Below, piece by piece: positions 1-8,704 of a DNA stretch of 21,713 nt. This DNA comes from Microcaldota archaeon. Its GTDB lineage: Archaea; Micrarchaeota; Micrarchaeia; Anstonellales; Anstonellaceae. The stretch covers positions 1-21,713 of the forward strand of contig JAHFEC010000003.1 in the NCBI GenBank assembly GCA_023248665.1, in the 5' to 3' direction. The notes beneath the pieces are model-generated. The model ran no database searches and was not told where the DNA came from. It worked only from the letters and a program-made list of their open reading frames with translations. The position numbers and the translations under genes were made by a program. Position 1 is the first letter of the stretch; the number at the start of each line of letters is the position of its first letter.

Positions 1-1
1 C

Positions 2-490
2 CTGCCGGGCCAGAAAAACGGAATCCACGTGTGCTCCTCCTACGAGCACGACGAGACGGGGTACACCTCGGAGGAGGCAAGCATGCGCATCGCGCAGATT
101 GACAAGCGCGCCCGCAAGATCGCCGCCATCGATCCGGCCCGCTACCAGCCCGCCTTCTTCGGGGACCCCAAATCCGCGTTCCTTCTGGTGAGCTGGGGCT
201 CGACCAAGGGCCCGGCGCTCGAGGCGCTCAAGCTTCTGGAGAAGGCGAACGTGCGCGTGCGGTACATGCACATCCGCTACGCCTCGCCGTTCGCGGCCGA
301 CGCCATCAAGCATGCGCTGCAGGCGGCGTCCGGCGTGCTCATCTGCGAGGGGAATTCGACGGGCCAGATGCGCGCGCTCATCCGCGAGAAGACGGGCATC
401 CAGATACCGAACGCCTACCTGCGCTATGACGGCCGGCCGTTCGAGCCGGCCGACATCGCCGCGATGGTGCTCAAGATCCTCAAGAATTAG
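2..490 (+). CDS. korA: 2-oxoacid:ferredoxin oxidoreductase alpha subunit, C-terminal part (5' end outside window)
   Basis: The reading frame is open from the first bases of the window, so this is the C-terminal 162 residues of a longer protein. The segment VCSSYEHDETGYTSEEA followed by a K-R-A-R-K helix matches the region of KorA-type alpha subunits after the pyrimidine-binding fold. The rest (roughly residues 50-160 of the visible part, including FLLVSWGSTKGPALEAL and GVLICEGNSTGQM) is the C-terminal transketolase-like domain. The enzyme oxidatively decarboxylates a 2-oxoacid, classically 2-oxoglutarate, to the acyl-CoA and reduces ferredoxin in the cytoplasm. The beta subunit follows directly, with its ribosome binding site overlapping this stop codon. 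The exact substrate (2-oxoglutarate or another 2-oxoacid) cannot be decided from this fragment. Confidence 0.9.
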   Translation: MPGQKNGIHVCSSYEHDETGYTSEEASMRIAQIDKRARKIAAIDPARYQPAFFGDPKSAFLLVSWGSTKGPALEALKLLEKANVRVRYMHIRYASPFAADAIKHALQAASGVLICEGNSTGQMRALIREKTGIQIPNAYLRYDGRPFEPADIAAMVLKILKN

Positions 491-499
491 GTGATGATG

Positions 500-1360
500 A
501 TGGCGACACTGGCTGAACTGAGCGAACCGGCGCACACAATTACATGGTGCAACGGGTGTGGAGACTTTTCAATCCTCGCTTCGCTCAAGACGGCATTGTC
601 AAAATTGAGCATCGACCCGCACGACACGGTGGTGGTGTCGGGCATCGGATGCTCGGGCAAGCTGCCCCATTTCATCAAGACATACGGATACGAGGGGCTG
701 CACGGGCGGAGCCTGCCCGCCGCTTCGGCCATTAAATTAGCCAACCACTCGCTCACCGTCATCGACGTGGGCGGTGACGGGGACGGATACGGCATCGGCA
801 TGGGGCATTTCATCCACACCTGCCGGCGCAACATCGACATGACATATATCGTGCACAACAACCAGATATATGGCCTCACCACCGGGCAGACCTCGCCCAC
901 TTCGGAGAAGGGGTTCAAGACCAAAAGCACGCCGGAAGGGGTGCTGGAGGTGCCGGTCAACCCCATCGCGCTGGCCGTGTCGGCCGGGGCCACGTTCGTG
1001 GCGCGCGGATTCTCGGGCAACCTGCCGCACTTTACGGATTTGATCATGCAGGGCATCCGGCACAAGGGCTTCGCCGTCATCGACGTGCTGCAGCCGTGCG
1101 TCACCTTCAACAAGCTCAACACCTACGAGTATTTCATGAAAAAGGTGTACAAGCTGGATCCGTCCAACCACAACCCGCGCGACAAGATGGCCGCGCTGGT
1201 CAAGGCGGAGGAGTGGGCCGAGAAGATACCGATTGGCGTGTTCTATGTGGAAGAGAGGCCGACTTATGAGGATGGCTTGCCGCAGCTGGCGGCGGGCCCG
1301 CTGGTCAAGCGGGACAATTCGAAAATTGAGATTGCGTCGATACTGGAAGAGTTTGAATAG
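500..1360 (+). CDS. korB: 2-oxoacid:ferredoxin oxidoreductase beta subunit (TPP-binding)
   Basis: This is the thiamine-diphosphate and iron-sulfur subunit partnering the preceding alpha subunit. Counting from the ATG at 500, WCNGCGDF (residues 16-23), GIGCSG (49-53) and the later QPCVTFN supply the cysteines expected to hold the [4Fe-4S] cluster. GDGDGYGIG (92-100) with NNQIYGLTTGQ (120-130) is the TPP/Mg binding signature. At 286 residues the length is normal for KorB. The start is ambiguous: a GTG at 491 and ATGs at 494, 497 and 500 are all in frame. I chose 500 because AGGTGA at 489-494, overlapping the korA stop, then sits at a normal 5-nt spacing. The gap to korA is a few bases, so the two are translationally coupled. 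Confidence 0.95.
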   Translation: MATLAELSEPAHTITWCNGCGDFSILASLKTALSKLSIDPHDTVVVSGIGCSGKLPHFIKTYGYEGLHGRSLPAASAIKLANHSLTVIDVGGDGDGYGIGMGHFIHTCRRNIDMTYIVHNNQIYGLTTGQTSPTSEKGFKTKSTPEGVLEVPVNPIALAVSAGATFVARGFSGNLPHFTDLIMQGIRHKGFAVIDVLQPCVTFNKLNTYEYFMKKVYKLDPSNHNPRDKMAALVKAEEWAEKIPIGVFYVEERPTYEDGLPQLAAGPLVKRDNSKIEIASILEEFE

Positions 1361-1380
1361 AAAAAATAAAGCTACAGGGT

Positions 1381-1395
1381 ATTGTTATTTACAAT
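1381..1395. repeat. short AT-rich inverted repeat behind korB
   Basis: ATTGT, a 5-nt spacer TATTT, then ACAAT forms a small perfect inverted repeat 20 bases after the korB stop. It could belong to the korB 3' end or be a distant member of the palindrome group before the next gene. It is short enough to have arisen by chance. Confidence 0.35.
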
Positions 1396-1437
1396 GATTT
1401 TATATGAGAATAGGCGAACGGAAAGATACTAATATAG

Positions 1438-1501
1438 ATTGCTTTATTTTTCAGCAATGTTTTCAGAAAGATTGCTTTAATTTATAGCAACCTTTATATA
1501 T
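1438..1501 (+). promoter_or_regulatory. twin-palindrome promoter of the AAA ATPase gene
   Basis: Two inverted repeats of the same design sit in tandem: ATTGCT-N9-AGCAAT at 1438-1458 and ATTGCT-N9-AGCAAC at 1471-1491. They start 33 bp apart, close to three helical turns. An archaeal TATA box (TTTATATAT, 1493-1501) follows at once and lies about 26 nt before the ATG at 1523, so the transcript is probably leaderless. The layout suggests a dimeric regulator bound side by side just upstream of the TATA box. No regulator gene is adjacent, so self-regulation or an unlinked factor is inference. Confidence 0.6.
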
Positions 1502-1522
1502 AAGTGAGGCTAAAAGAAGGCT

Positions 1523-2698
1523 ATGGAAGAACTTGCAGAACTCCTCCATCGCTACAATCCGTGGTGGTCTGGAGAATACAAAACAGAATCCATCGAGCGA
1601 AAGCTTTATCTTGAGCAGCTCAAGGCGCTTGGGACCAAGCGCGACATCGTCCTGCTCTCCGGCCTGCGCAGGGTGGGAAAGACCACCCTGATGCGCCAGC
1701 ACATCACCCGCCTCTTGGAAGAGCAAAAACCTGAGCGCATCCTGTATGTGCCGCTCGACGCCTATGGATTGGTCAGTTTCTCCATCCATGATATCGTGCG
1801 CGAATTTCGCAAAATCCACCAGATTGAGCTCAAAGAGCGCGTTCATCTCTTTCTGGACGAGGTGGCCGCCAAGACGGATTTCGCCCTTGAGCTCAAGGAT
1901 TTCCACGACAACGAGAATGCCAAGATTTTCGCTTCCTCTTCTTCCGCCTCGCTCATGAAGGAGAAGGCTTCTTATCTGAGCGGCAGGACGCGCATGCTGG
2001 AAGTCATGCCGCTTGATTTTGAAGAATACCACAAATTTCGCTGGAAAACACCCCTTGGAGCCGAGAGCCACATGCTGGAGGCCCGCTTCGAGGAGTATCT
2101 GCAGGACGGCGGAATGCCCGAATACGTGCTAAGCCGGGACCCCGGCGACCTCAACAAAATCATCGAGGATATCATCACCAAAGACATTTACTTGCGCCAG
2201 AATCTGGATAACAAGTTGCTTCTCAAGGAGATGTTCAAGTTGCTCTGCGAGCGGGTCGGAAAGCGCGTCACGGAGAGCAGAATCGCTAATATACTGGATG
2301 TGCCCCGCGGGACAGTGGGGCGGCTGATGAGCCATTTTGAGGACACTTATCTGTTCTATGAGGTGCCGGTGTTTGGCACTCTAAACGAGCGCATCAAAAA
2401 CCCCAAGAAAATATATATTGGAGACGTCGGCCTCCGCAATGTCACCACTGGCTTTCGGGACAGGGGTGCCGTGTATGAGAATCTGGTCTTTTTGAGCCTG
2501 AAAAATGAGGAGCCGCGCTATGTGATGCAAGACGGGATTGAAATCGATTTTAAGATTGGGAATAGGCTGATAGAAGCCAAATACGGCCAGCCGCCAAACG
2601 AGAAGCAGGAGGAATTGCTCGCGCGAATGTCGCACCGCTACAAAGTCGAGATTGCAGACGGATACAAATATTTTTTCGGTGAAAAAAAGAGTGCTTGA
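1523..2698 (+). CDS. stand-alone AAA family ATPase with DUF4143 C-terminal domain
   Basis: A 391-residue archaeal ATPase of the AAA_14/DUF4143 type. Walker A is GLRRVGKT (residues 47-54) and Walker B is LFLDE (109-113), with a sensor-like SSSSAS stretch near 138-143. A winged-helix-like segment (about 248-275, VTESRIANILDVPRGTVGRLM) is followed by the DUF4143 region containing GAVYENLVFL. The tail has D342 and E351-A-K353, a PD-(D/E)xK nuclease-like arrangement common in this family. The family is widespread in archaea, often horizontally spread and of uncertain cellular role; links to restriction or toxin-like functions are only proposed. Compared with flanking genes it uses more A/T-ending codons and has an AT-rich promoter, suggesting transfer. 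It is monocistronic and converges on arsR. Confidence 0.85.
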   Translation: MEELAELLHRYNPWWSGEYKTESIERKLYLEQLKALGTKRDIVLLSGLRRVGKTTLMRQHITRLLEEQKPERILYVPLDAYGLVSFSIHDIVREFRKIHQIELKERVHLFLDEVAAKTDFALELKDFHDNENAKIFASSSSASLMKEKASYLSGRTRMLEVMPLDFEEYHKFRWKTPLGAESHMLEARFEEYLQDGGMPEYVLSRDPGDLNKIIEDIITKDIYLRQNLDNKLLLKEMFKLLCERVGKRVTESRIANILDVPRGTVGRLMSHFEDTYLFYEVPVFGTLNERIKNPKKIYIGDVGLRNVTTGFRDRGAVYENLVFLSLKNEEPRYVMQDGIEIDFKIGNRLIEAKYGQPPNEKQEELLARMSHRYKVEIADGYKYFFGEKKSA

Positions 2699-2754
2699 GA
2701 TAGTGGATGCGGCGGCAAATGGGGGCTTCTTTTCAATCCAGTCTAGCTCTCTCT

Positions 2755-3099
2755 TTAATCCAGCCGCACGCCCTGCTCGACATGCTCCTGGCACTCGGTC
2801 AGGATCGTAAAAACGTGCGAATCCGAGATGGAATAGAGCGCCTTCTGCCCCTGCTTCTGCATTTTCACGAGGCCCAACGAGCGCAGCTGCGCGAGGTGGT
2901 GCGAAACGTTGGGCTGCGAGAGGTTCGTTTTCGCGCAGATCTGGTTGACATAAAGCGGCCTGTCCCAGAGCGCGTGCAGCACCGAGAGGCGCGACGGGTC
3001 GGAGAGCTGCTTGAAGATGTCCGACATCTTGGCGACGGGCATGTGATCGCTCATGGATTTGGGTTCGGAGCGCCGGCTTATATGGGTTTTCATGGCCAT
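2755..3099 (-). CDS. ArsR/SmtB-family metal-responsive repressor
   Basis: A winged-helix regulator of about 114 residues. LSDPSRLSVLHAL is the typical N-terminal part and NQICAKTNLSQPNVSHHLAQL is the DNA-reading helix-turn-helix. Near the C-terminus D-S-H-V-...-H-V-E gives D-x-H-x10-H, the first three ligands of the SmtB/CzrA/NmtR alpha-5 metal site. The fourth position (+3) is Gln with a Glu at +2. It is the last gene after cbiM-N-Q-O, 13 bp beyond the cbiO stop, so it probably senses Co, Ni or Zn and represses the transporter operon. I chose ATG 3099; ATGs at 3093 and 3054 are alternatives, and no strong ribosome binding site decides between them. Confidence 0.85.
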   Translation of the reverse strand: MAMKTHISRRSEPKSMSDHMPVAKMSDIFKQLSDPSRLSVLHALWDRPLYVNQICAKTNLSQPNVSHHLAQLRSLGLVKMQKQGQKALYSISDSHVFTILTECQEHVEQGVRLD

Positions 3100-3112
3100 G
3101 TCGGATCCCGCC

Positions 3113-4384
<1,272 letters not shown>

Positions 4385-4419
4385 AGAGAATCACCAGAAA
4401 TCATGATCGTTTTGAGCCA

Positions 4420-5199
4420 TTATACCATCCACCAGCCCGCGCTCGCCTGCCCGATGAGGAAGAGGGCGGCAAAAATGGACGCGGATGCGAGGATCCATTT
4501 CGCACTCAATTTTGGCGGCATGTGCAGGAGCGGGAATTCGCCCCCGAAATTTCGGCAGAGGAGCGCCGCTTCGGCGCGCTGGGCGAAATCCATCGAGCGC
4601 GAGAAGAGGTTGGCCATGATGAGGCCGCTGGTGTTCAGGGAGCGGCGGATGCCCACAAAGCCCATGCGGCAGTCGGCGGCGGTGAACATCTGGCCCAGCT
4701 GCTCGATGAGCATGAACGAATAGCGGTAGATGAGCACGGTCAGCTCGGCGACGTGGGCCGGCAGGCCGACCTCGCGCAGGGCGTAAAAGAGGTGGGGAAT
4801 CGGCGTGGAGGAGGCGAAGAAGAGCAGGACGCAGAAGCCCGCCGCCGCCCGGATGAAGAGCAGGATGGAGAGGTTGAACGCTTCGCGCGTGATGATGACG
4901 GGGACGCCCAGGAGGGAGAAGGAGAGGAAAGGCGTGCCGGGCATGAGCAGGGCGATGATGATGACCGAGATGAAGAGCATGGCGACGGTTTCCAGGCAGG
5001 CGAACTTGACCAGATCGGGCAGGCGCAAGGAAGAGGAATAGGTCAATAGCGCGAGGCCGATGACGAATACGATGAGCGGGACCGCGGGGGAGGGGGCCAG
5101 AAGCGAGCCGGCCAGAAGGGCGAGGCAGAGGAGAAGCTTGCCTACGGGAGAGTAGGCCCGCATCGGGCTCCGGTAGGCCATCTCGTCGATCGCAGACAT
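4420..5199 (-). CDS. cbiQ: cobalt ECF transporter T component CbiQ
   Basis: A 259-residue membrane protein with about five to six hydrophobic segments, the length and pattern of CbiQ, the transmembrane scaffold that couples CbiO ATP hydrolysis to the substrate-binding CbiM/CbiN. The coupling helices are visible as AADCRMGFVG and AEAALLCRNFGG, variants of the paired A-x-x-x-R-G motifs of T components. The sequence MAYRSPMRAYSPVGKLLLCLALL at the start is typical. It lies 28 bp after cbiN and 35 bp before cbiO in one minus-strand operon. The ribosome binding site is weak, so coupling to upstream translation is likely. Confidence 0.93.
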   Translation of the reverse strand: MSAIDEMAYRSPMRAYSPVGKLLLCLALLAGSLLAPSPAVPLIVFVIGLALLTYSSSLRLPDLVKFACLETVAMLFISVIIIALLMPGTPFLSFSLLGVPVIITREAFNLSILLFIRAAAGFCVLLFFASSTPIPHLFYALREVGLPAHVAELTVLIYRYSFMLIEQLGQMFTAADCRMGFVGIRRSLNTSGLIMANLFSRSMDFAQRAEAALLCRNFGGEFPLLHMPPKLSAKWILASASIFAALFLIGQASAGWWMV

Positions 5200-5227
5200 G
5201 GAATCCCAGGTTCCTGAGTTCGTGCTT

Positions 5228-5572
5228 TCAGTCTTTTCGCTTGTCTTTGCCTTCCGGCCCGTTGTTTACTTTGTCGTGCGGCCCCTCTTTTATCTTCGAA
5301 ATATCCGAGCGCGCTTTCTCGTAGCCGATGAAATAGCCGATGACCAGCGCGCCCAGCGCGGCCTGCAAAGCAAAAAGCATGGATTCCGTCTCGGGTGGGG
5401 GCGTCCAGAGCGGGAGGATCCAGCGCACGTAGCCGGGCTGCTGCGTCTGGATGGCCCGCGAGCCGGCATCGTCCGCCCCGCCGAATTTGGCGGAAGGGTT
5501 GACGAAGAAGGGCAGGGCGAACAGGAGGACGATGGCCAGGATGGCGAGGCCGTATTTGAGTTGGTCATCCAT
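5228..5572 (-). CDS. cbiN: cobalt transport accessory protein CbiN
   Basis: A 114-residue protein with two membrane helices (about residues 7-24 and 65-84) separated by an exposed loop containing KFGGADDAGSRAI, the hallmark of CbiN. CbiN associates with CbiM and is needed for Co2+ loading in CbiMNQO systems; its presence as a separate gene favours cobalt over the fused NikMN nickel type. The C-terminal ~25 residues are charged and cytoplasmic. Its ribosome binding site GAGGTG overlaps the cbiM stop codon, 6 nt before the ATG, so the genes are coupled. Confidence 0.9.
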   Translation of the reverse strand: MDDQLKYGLAILAIVLLFALPFFVNPSAKFGGADDAGSRAIQTQQPGYVRWILPLWTPPPETESMLFALQAALGALVIGYFIGYEKARSDISKIKEGPHDKVNNGPEGKDKRKD

Positions 5573-5581
5573 GCGAGCACC

Positions 5582-6235
5582 TCACTTCCCGCCCAGGCAC
5601 TCGGCCAGCAGTTTGGGCCTCGACTTGGAGAGGAAATCGAAGAATATCCAGATCAGGACGCCCTCGCCGATGGCGATGGGCACCTGCGTGATGGCGAAGA
5701 TGCCGGCGAATACGGAGAAGGACTGCCAGAGGCTCGCGCCCGGGAAGGCGAGCGCCAGTTGCATGGAGGTGACCAGGTACGTGGCCCAGTCCGCCAGCAC
5801 GGCGGCCGTGAAAGCGGTCGGGCCGAGCCCGAACTTGAATTTGCGCATGAGAAGAAAAGCGTAGAAGCCCACGGCCGGGCCGACGATGCCCATGGAGAAG
5901 ACGTCGGCGCCCAAGGTGGTGATGCCCCCGTGCGCCATGAGCAGGGCCTGGAAGATGAGCACGATGGTGGACAGCAGGGAGGTGACGGTGAAGCCGAAGA
6001 GCATGGCCGAGAGGCCCGTGCCGGTCGGATGGCTGGAGGAGCCGGACACGGAGGGCAGCTTGAGGGAGGAGAGCACGAAGATGAAGGCGCCACAGACGGC
6101 CATGATGAGCTTGCGCTCCGGGTGCTCCTTGAACAGCTTGCCCACCTGCATGGCGCCGTAGATGACGAATGGGGCCGAGAGGGCGTACCAGAAGACGCAC
6201 CAGAACGGGGGGAGGAAACCTTCCATGATGTGCAT
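5582..6235 (-). CDS. cbiM: cobalt ECF transporter substrate-binding membrane protein CbiM
   Basis: A 217-residue S component with about six to seven membrane segments. It begins MHIMEGFLPP, the family signature in which the N-terminal amine and His2 bind the metal. A second ligand lies in SSSHPTGTG (H69). In solved NikM/CbiM relatives Met1, His2 and a His near residue 67 coordinate Ni or Co in a square plane, and both elements are present here. It opens the operon cbiM-cbiN-cbiQ-cbiO-arsR. The start is supported by AGGTGA placed 6 nt upstream and by the family N-terminus. The promoter lies about 85-110 bases upstream. Confidence 0.95.
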   Translation of the reverse strand: MHIMEGFLPPFWCVFWYALSAPFVIYGAMQVGKLFKEHPERKLIMAVCGAFIFVLSSLKLPSVSGSSSHPTGTGLSAMLFGFTVTSLLSTIVLIFQALLMAHGGITTLGADVFSMGIVGPAVGFYAFLLMRKFKFGLGPTAFTAAVLADWATYLVTSMQLALAFPGASLWQSFSVFAGIFAITQVPIAIGEGVLIWIFFDFLSKSRPKLLAECLGGK

Positions 6236-6319
6236 GAGAATTCACCTAAGACTCGGAGTAAACGGCCGATGGATTGATACGGGATGGACAAATCATTTGA
6301 TAGAGGGATCGTTTGATGG

Positions 6320-6347
6320 ATAAATATATGCTTATTCATTTATATAT
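6320..6347 (-). promoter_or_regulatory. candidate promoter and ArsR-type operator of the cbi operon
   Basis: The 157 bases between the DUF2070 stop and cbiM contain an AT-rich imperfect inverted repeat, ATAAATATATG-N6-CATTTATATAT (arms match at 9 of 11 positions). On the minus strand both arms resemble TATA boxes (ATATATAAATG, CATATATTTAT). ArsR/SmtB repressors typically bind AT-rich dyads overlapping the promoter, so this is the best candidate site for the regulator encoded at the operon end. A transcript starting ~25 nt downstream would have a leader of roughly 60-80 nt. The assignment is inference. Confidence 0.5.
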
Positions 6348-6392
6348 CTATGGCCGGATGGGAAAGGGTGCGGGGGCCGCAGAGAAGACGAA

Positions 6393-8159
6393 TCAGAGCC
6401 TCGCCAGCAGCCAGAGCAGGGCGAGGATGGAGAGGATGAGTGCGGCCGGCACGGCGATGCGCAGGACCGAGACGACCGAGTTGAGCGTGGAGACGATCTC
6501 GGCAGACTGGTACGGCCCGAGCACCTTGATGGAGAGCCGCTCCTTCTTCATGTCGAACGAGGCGGGCGCGAGGGCGGCGTGGGCCTGCTTGGCCAGCGAG
6601 AGCACGATGCGCTCGAGCCTCTCGATGCCCTCGGCCCCGGCGGGGTTGAACACGCCCTTGATTGAATTGAGCTGGTGCGTGTCGGTGGTGTAGATCTCCA
6701 CCATCCCGTCGCCCACGAAGGTGCGCGAGACGGACTCGATGAGCCGCTCGCGGGCCTCCTGCGTGATGCCGTTCGAATCGAGGAGCACGACGAAATTCGG
6801 CCGGGAGGTGCGCGGGCCGAAGCATGCGACCTTGATGCCGCCCGAGCCCACGCCGGGAAGGTGGATGGGGTACTCGCTGGCCCAGCCCGCGAGCAGGCGC
6901 TCGGCCTTGGATCTGGATTTCATGGCTTTGTCGAGGGCGTCGGCCATGTCGAACGAGATGGGCGAGCCGGCCTCGACATAGTCCACGTCGCCCGTCTCGG
7001 CATTGTGGCAGTCGATCACGAGCGAATCCGCATATTGGGCGTTGGCTTTCTCCATGAGCGCCCAGCCGATGGCGAGGTTCACGTCCTCGGTGGAGAGGGG
7101 CGCGCGCGTGAAGGAGGCGATGGCGTAGTTGTTGATGCCCAACAGATAGCAGGTGGAGTCCCCGCTGGACTCCTCGTGGAGGCTGAAGCGCGCGGGTTTT
7201 GGCGAGAGGTGCGCGATGGCGGTGCGCGCCGCGCCCACCACGGCCGCCAGCTCGGATGAGGACACGGGATCCAGGTCGTGCGTGGCCGTGCCGTGGAACA
7301 CGAACACCTCGGTGCCCTGGCTTTTGAGGGCCTGCGCGATCTGGAAGGAGAACTGGCTGCCGCCCAGATTGCCGAATGGGCCGAAGTGCAGGTAGGGCAC
7401 CACCCAGTGCATCTTCCCGGCCGGGGTGCGCCATTCGGCCACGCCCACCCAGGTGGTGGCGGTCTCGCCCATCTCGTCGAACGCGTCCTCGAGGTCCTTC
7501 TCGCCGTAGAGCCATTGGCTCGAGAACATCGAGAGCACGTCCGGCGAGGAGAGGCCGAGGTTCTTCTTGAGCGGGCCGGAGGCGATGAAGAGCAGCCCGT
7601 AGAGCGCGCCCACGAACACCACGGCCGCCAAGCCGATGCGCACCAGCAGGTCGGACACGCCGCCGGAGTAGATGGAGGTACCGGCGATGAGGAAGAAGGT
7701 GTAGGCCAGCATCTGGGCGATGGCGAACAGCCATGCCGAGCGGCGCAGGCCGAACGCGAACTTGAGGGTGGAGAACCAGAGCAGGAACGACAGTCCGAAG
7801 CCCACGAAGATGAGGTTGAAGCCGGCCGCATAGACGGTGCGCAGGGCGAACGCGAGCAGGTAGAATACCATGTACACGAACGAGCTGAGCAGCGCGATGG
7901 CCAGCGCGCGCTCAAGCTTGACGCGCCGGCGCAAAGTGGATAGGGCCAGCGCGCACCCGAACGAGGGCACGGCGACGGCGATGATGGCGCTGCCGGCGCC
8001 GGATAGGAGCGCGGAGGGGTTGGACCAGCCGCCCACGAGTCCGCCCAAGAGGGCCCCGCCGATGATGGCCCCGAACAGGAGCATGGCGGCCAGATGGCGG
8101 GCGGGCGGGAGGGCGATGAAATATTTCGTCAGGCCCAGCGCTTTCTTGGCGGATTCCAT
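6393..8159 (-). CDS. DUF2070 family membrane protein
   Basis: A 588-residue archaeal membrane protein. The first ~215 residues hold about seven hydrophobic helices. A long soluble domain follows (about 220-550) and one last helix lies at the extreme C-terminus (about 565-586). Conserved-looking elements of the DUF2070 family in the soluble domain include LHFGPFGNLGGSQF, HGTATHDLDP, VIDCHNAET and TDTHQLN. The many His and Asp residues suggest a metal- or phosphate-handling active site, but the family function is not established to my knowledge. The protein is complete with no frameshift. The likely TATA box lies 26 nt before the ATG within an inverted repeat, so the transcript may be leaderless. 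Confidence 0.88.
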   Translation of the reverse strand: MESAKKALGLTKYFIALPPARHLAAMLLFGAIIGGALLGGLVGGWSNPSALLSGAGSAIIAVAVPSFGCALALSTLRRRVKLERALAIALLSSFVYMVFYLLAFALRTVYAAGFNLIFVGFGLSFLLWFSTLKFAFGLRRSAWLFAIAQMLAYTFFLIAGTSIYSGGVSDLLVRIGLAAVVFVGALYGLLFIASGPLKKNLGLSSPDVLSMFSSQWLYGEKDLEDAFDEMGETATTWVGVAEWRTPAGKMHWVVPYLHFGPFGNLGGSQFSFQIAQALKSQGTEVFVFHGTATHDLDPVSSSELAAVVGAARTAIAHLSPKPARFSLHEESSGDSTCYLLGINNYAIASFTRAPLSTEDVNLAIGWALMEKANAQYADSLVIDCHNAETGDVDYVEAGSPISFDMADALDKAMKSRSKAERLLAGWASEYPIHLPGVGSGGIKVACFGPRTSRPNFVVLLDSNGITQEARERLIESVSRTFVGDGMVEIYTTDTHQLNSIKGVFNPAGAEGIERLERIVLSLAKQAHAALAPASFDMKKERLSIKVLGPYQSAEIVSTLNSVVSVLRIAVPAALILSILALLWLLARL

Positions 8160-8175
8160 GCTAAAGCCGCGAAGA

Positions 8176-8206
8176 GGAGGTTAAAAAACCTCCCCAGAGG
8201 TTTTTT
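8176..8206 (-). terminator. overlapping inverted repeats: terminator and TATA box of DUF2070 gene
   Basis: Three related arms follow each other on the plus strand: GGAGGTT (8176-8182), AACCTCC inside AAAAAACCTC (8183-8193) and GAGGTTTTTT (8197-8206). They allow two exclusive perfect hairpins: 7 bp with an AAAA loop, or 10 bp with a CCCA loop. On the minus strand the second reads as a GC stem ending in T6, terminator-like for the gene ending at 8280. The adjacent TTTTTTAA (8188-8181) lies about 26 nt before the DUF2070 ATG and fits its TATA box. Confidence 0.55.
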
Positions 8207-8279
8207 GGAATTGGAAGGAGACGTCGTAGCGGCGAACTTCCGATCCGATAAAAACGAGTATGATGCCGGCTCGGGCGGC

Positions 8280-8597
8280 TCAGAGAAGCCGCTTGTTTTT
8301 CTCGGGCTTTTGCGAGTCCGCCGATTTTTGGTGGGCGGATGGGCCGGCTTTATTGGCTTGGACGGGCGGCTGGACGAGCGGTGCCGCCGGGCCGGATGGC
8401 TCGGCCGGCTCGGACGCCTGCTCGGCATATGGGGCGGACTGCAGCTCGTGGAGCATGGCATCCAGCTCGTAGACGTTCTCGACATATTCGGCCGCGACGT
8501 CCCGGAAGGATAATTTCTTCTGGATCGCGATCTTGGTGAGCTCAAGGGCGATGAAGCGGATCTCGGAATTGGCGTTGACTTTGTCTTCGTCCATCAT
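8280..8597 (-). CDS. small hypothetical protein, helical N-terminus and disordered tail
   Basis: A 105-residue protein I do not recognise. Residues ~8-55 (EIRFIALELTKIAIQKKLSF and RDVAAEYVENVYELDAMLHEL) look like two or three amphipathic helices with an even leucine/isoleucine spacing, possibly a protein-interaction domain. The remaining ~50 residues are rich in Pro, Ala, Ser, Glu and Lys and are likely disordered. There is no signal peptide or membrane segment. Starts at 8597 and 8594 are both ATG. A minus-strand TATA-like CTTTTTAT (8628-8621) lies 27 nt before 8597, which fits a leaderless transcript and favours 8597. It is divergent from nmd3 and upstream of DUF2070. Confidence 0.65.
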   Translation of the reverse strand: MMDEDKVNANSEIRFIALELTKIAIQKKLSFRDVAAEYVENVYELDAMLHELQSAPYAEQASEPAEPSGPAAPLVQPPVQANKAGPSAHQKSADSQKPEKNKRLL

Positions 8598-8620
8598 GCA
8601 AGGAGTATGGACGAATATAG

Positions 8621-8680
8621 ATAAAAAGCAATGGGGTCGCGCCGGGGGAAACGGGGCGTTTTGGGCCCCTTACGCTTATT
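8621..8680. promoter_or_regulatory. divergent promoter region (hypothetical gene / nmd3)
   Basis: Between the divergent starts at 8597 and 8705 there is a minus-strand TATA-like CTTTTTAT (8628-8621) and a plus-strand CTTATT (8675-8680). They lie 27 and about 28 nt before their start codons. Both transcripts would be leaderless. The plus-strand box is weak. Confidence 0.4.
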
Positions 8681-8704
8681 AGGCCCATTCGCGAGAATAT
8701 TATT

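Noticed and set aside
5198..6277. Open frame on the plus strand opposite cbiN and cbiM
   Set aside because: Shadow of cbiN/cbiM; composition dominated by Glu, Gly, Arg and Asp, with no recognisable domain.
6340..7734. Alternate-frame minus-strand open frame within DUF2070
   Set aside because: Arg/His/Pro/Gly-rich translation typical of a shifted frame; the true frame shows membrane helices and family motifs.
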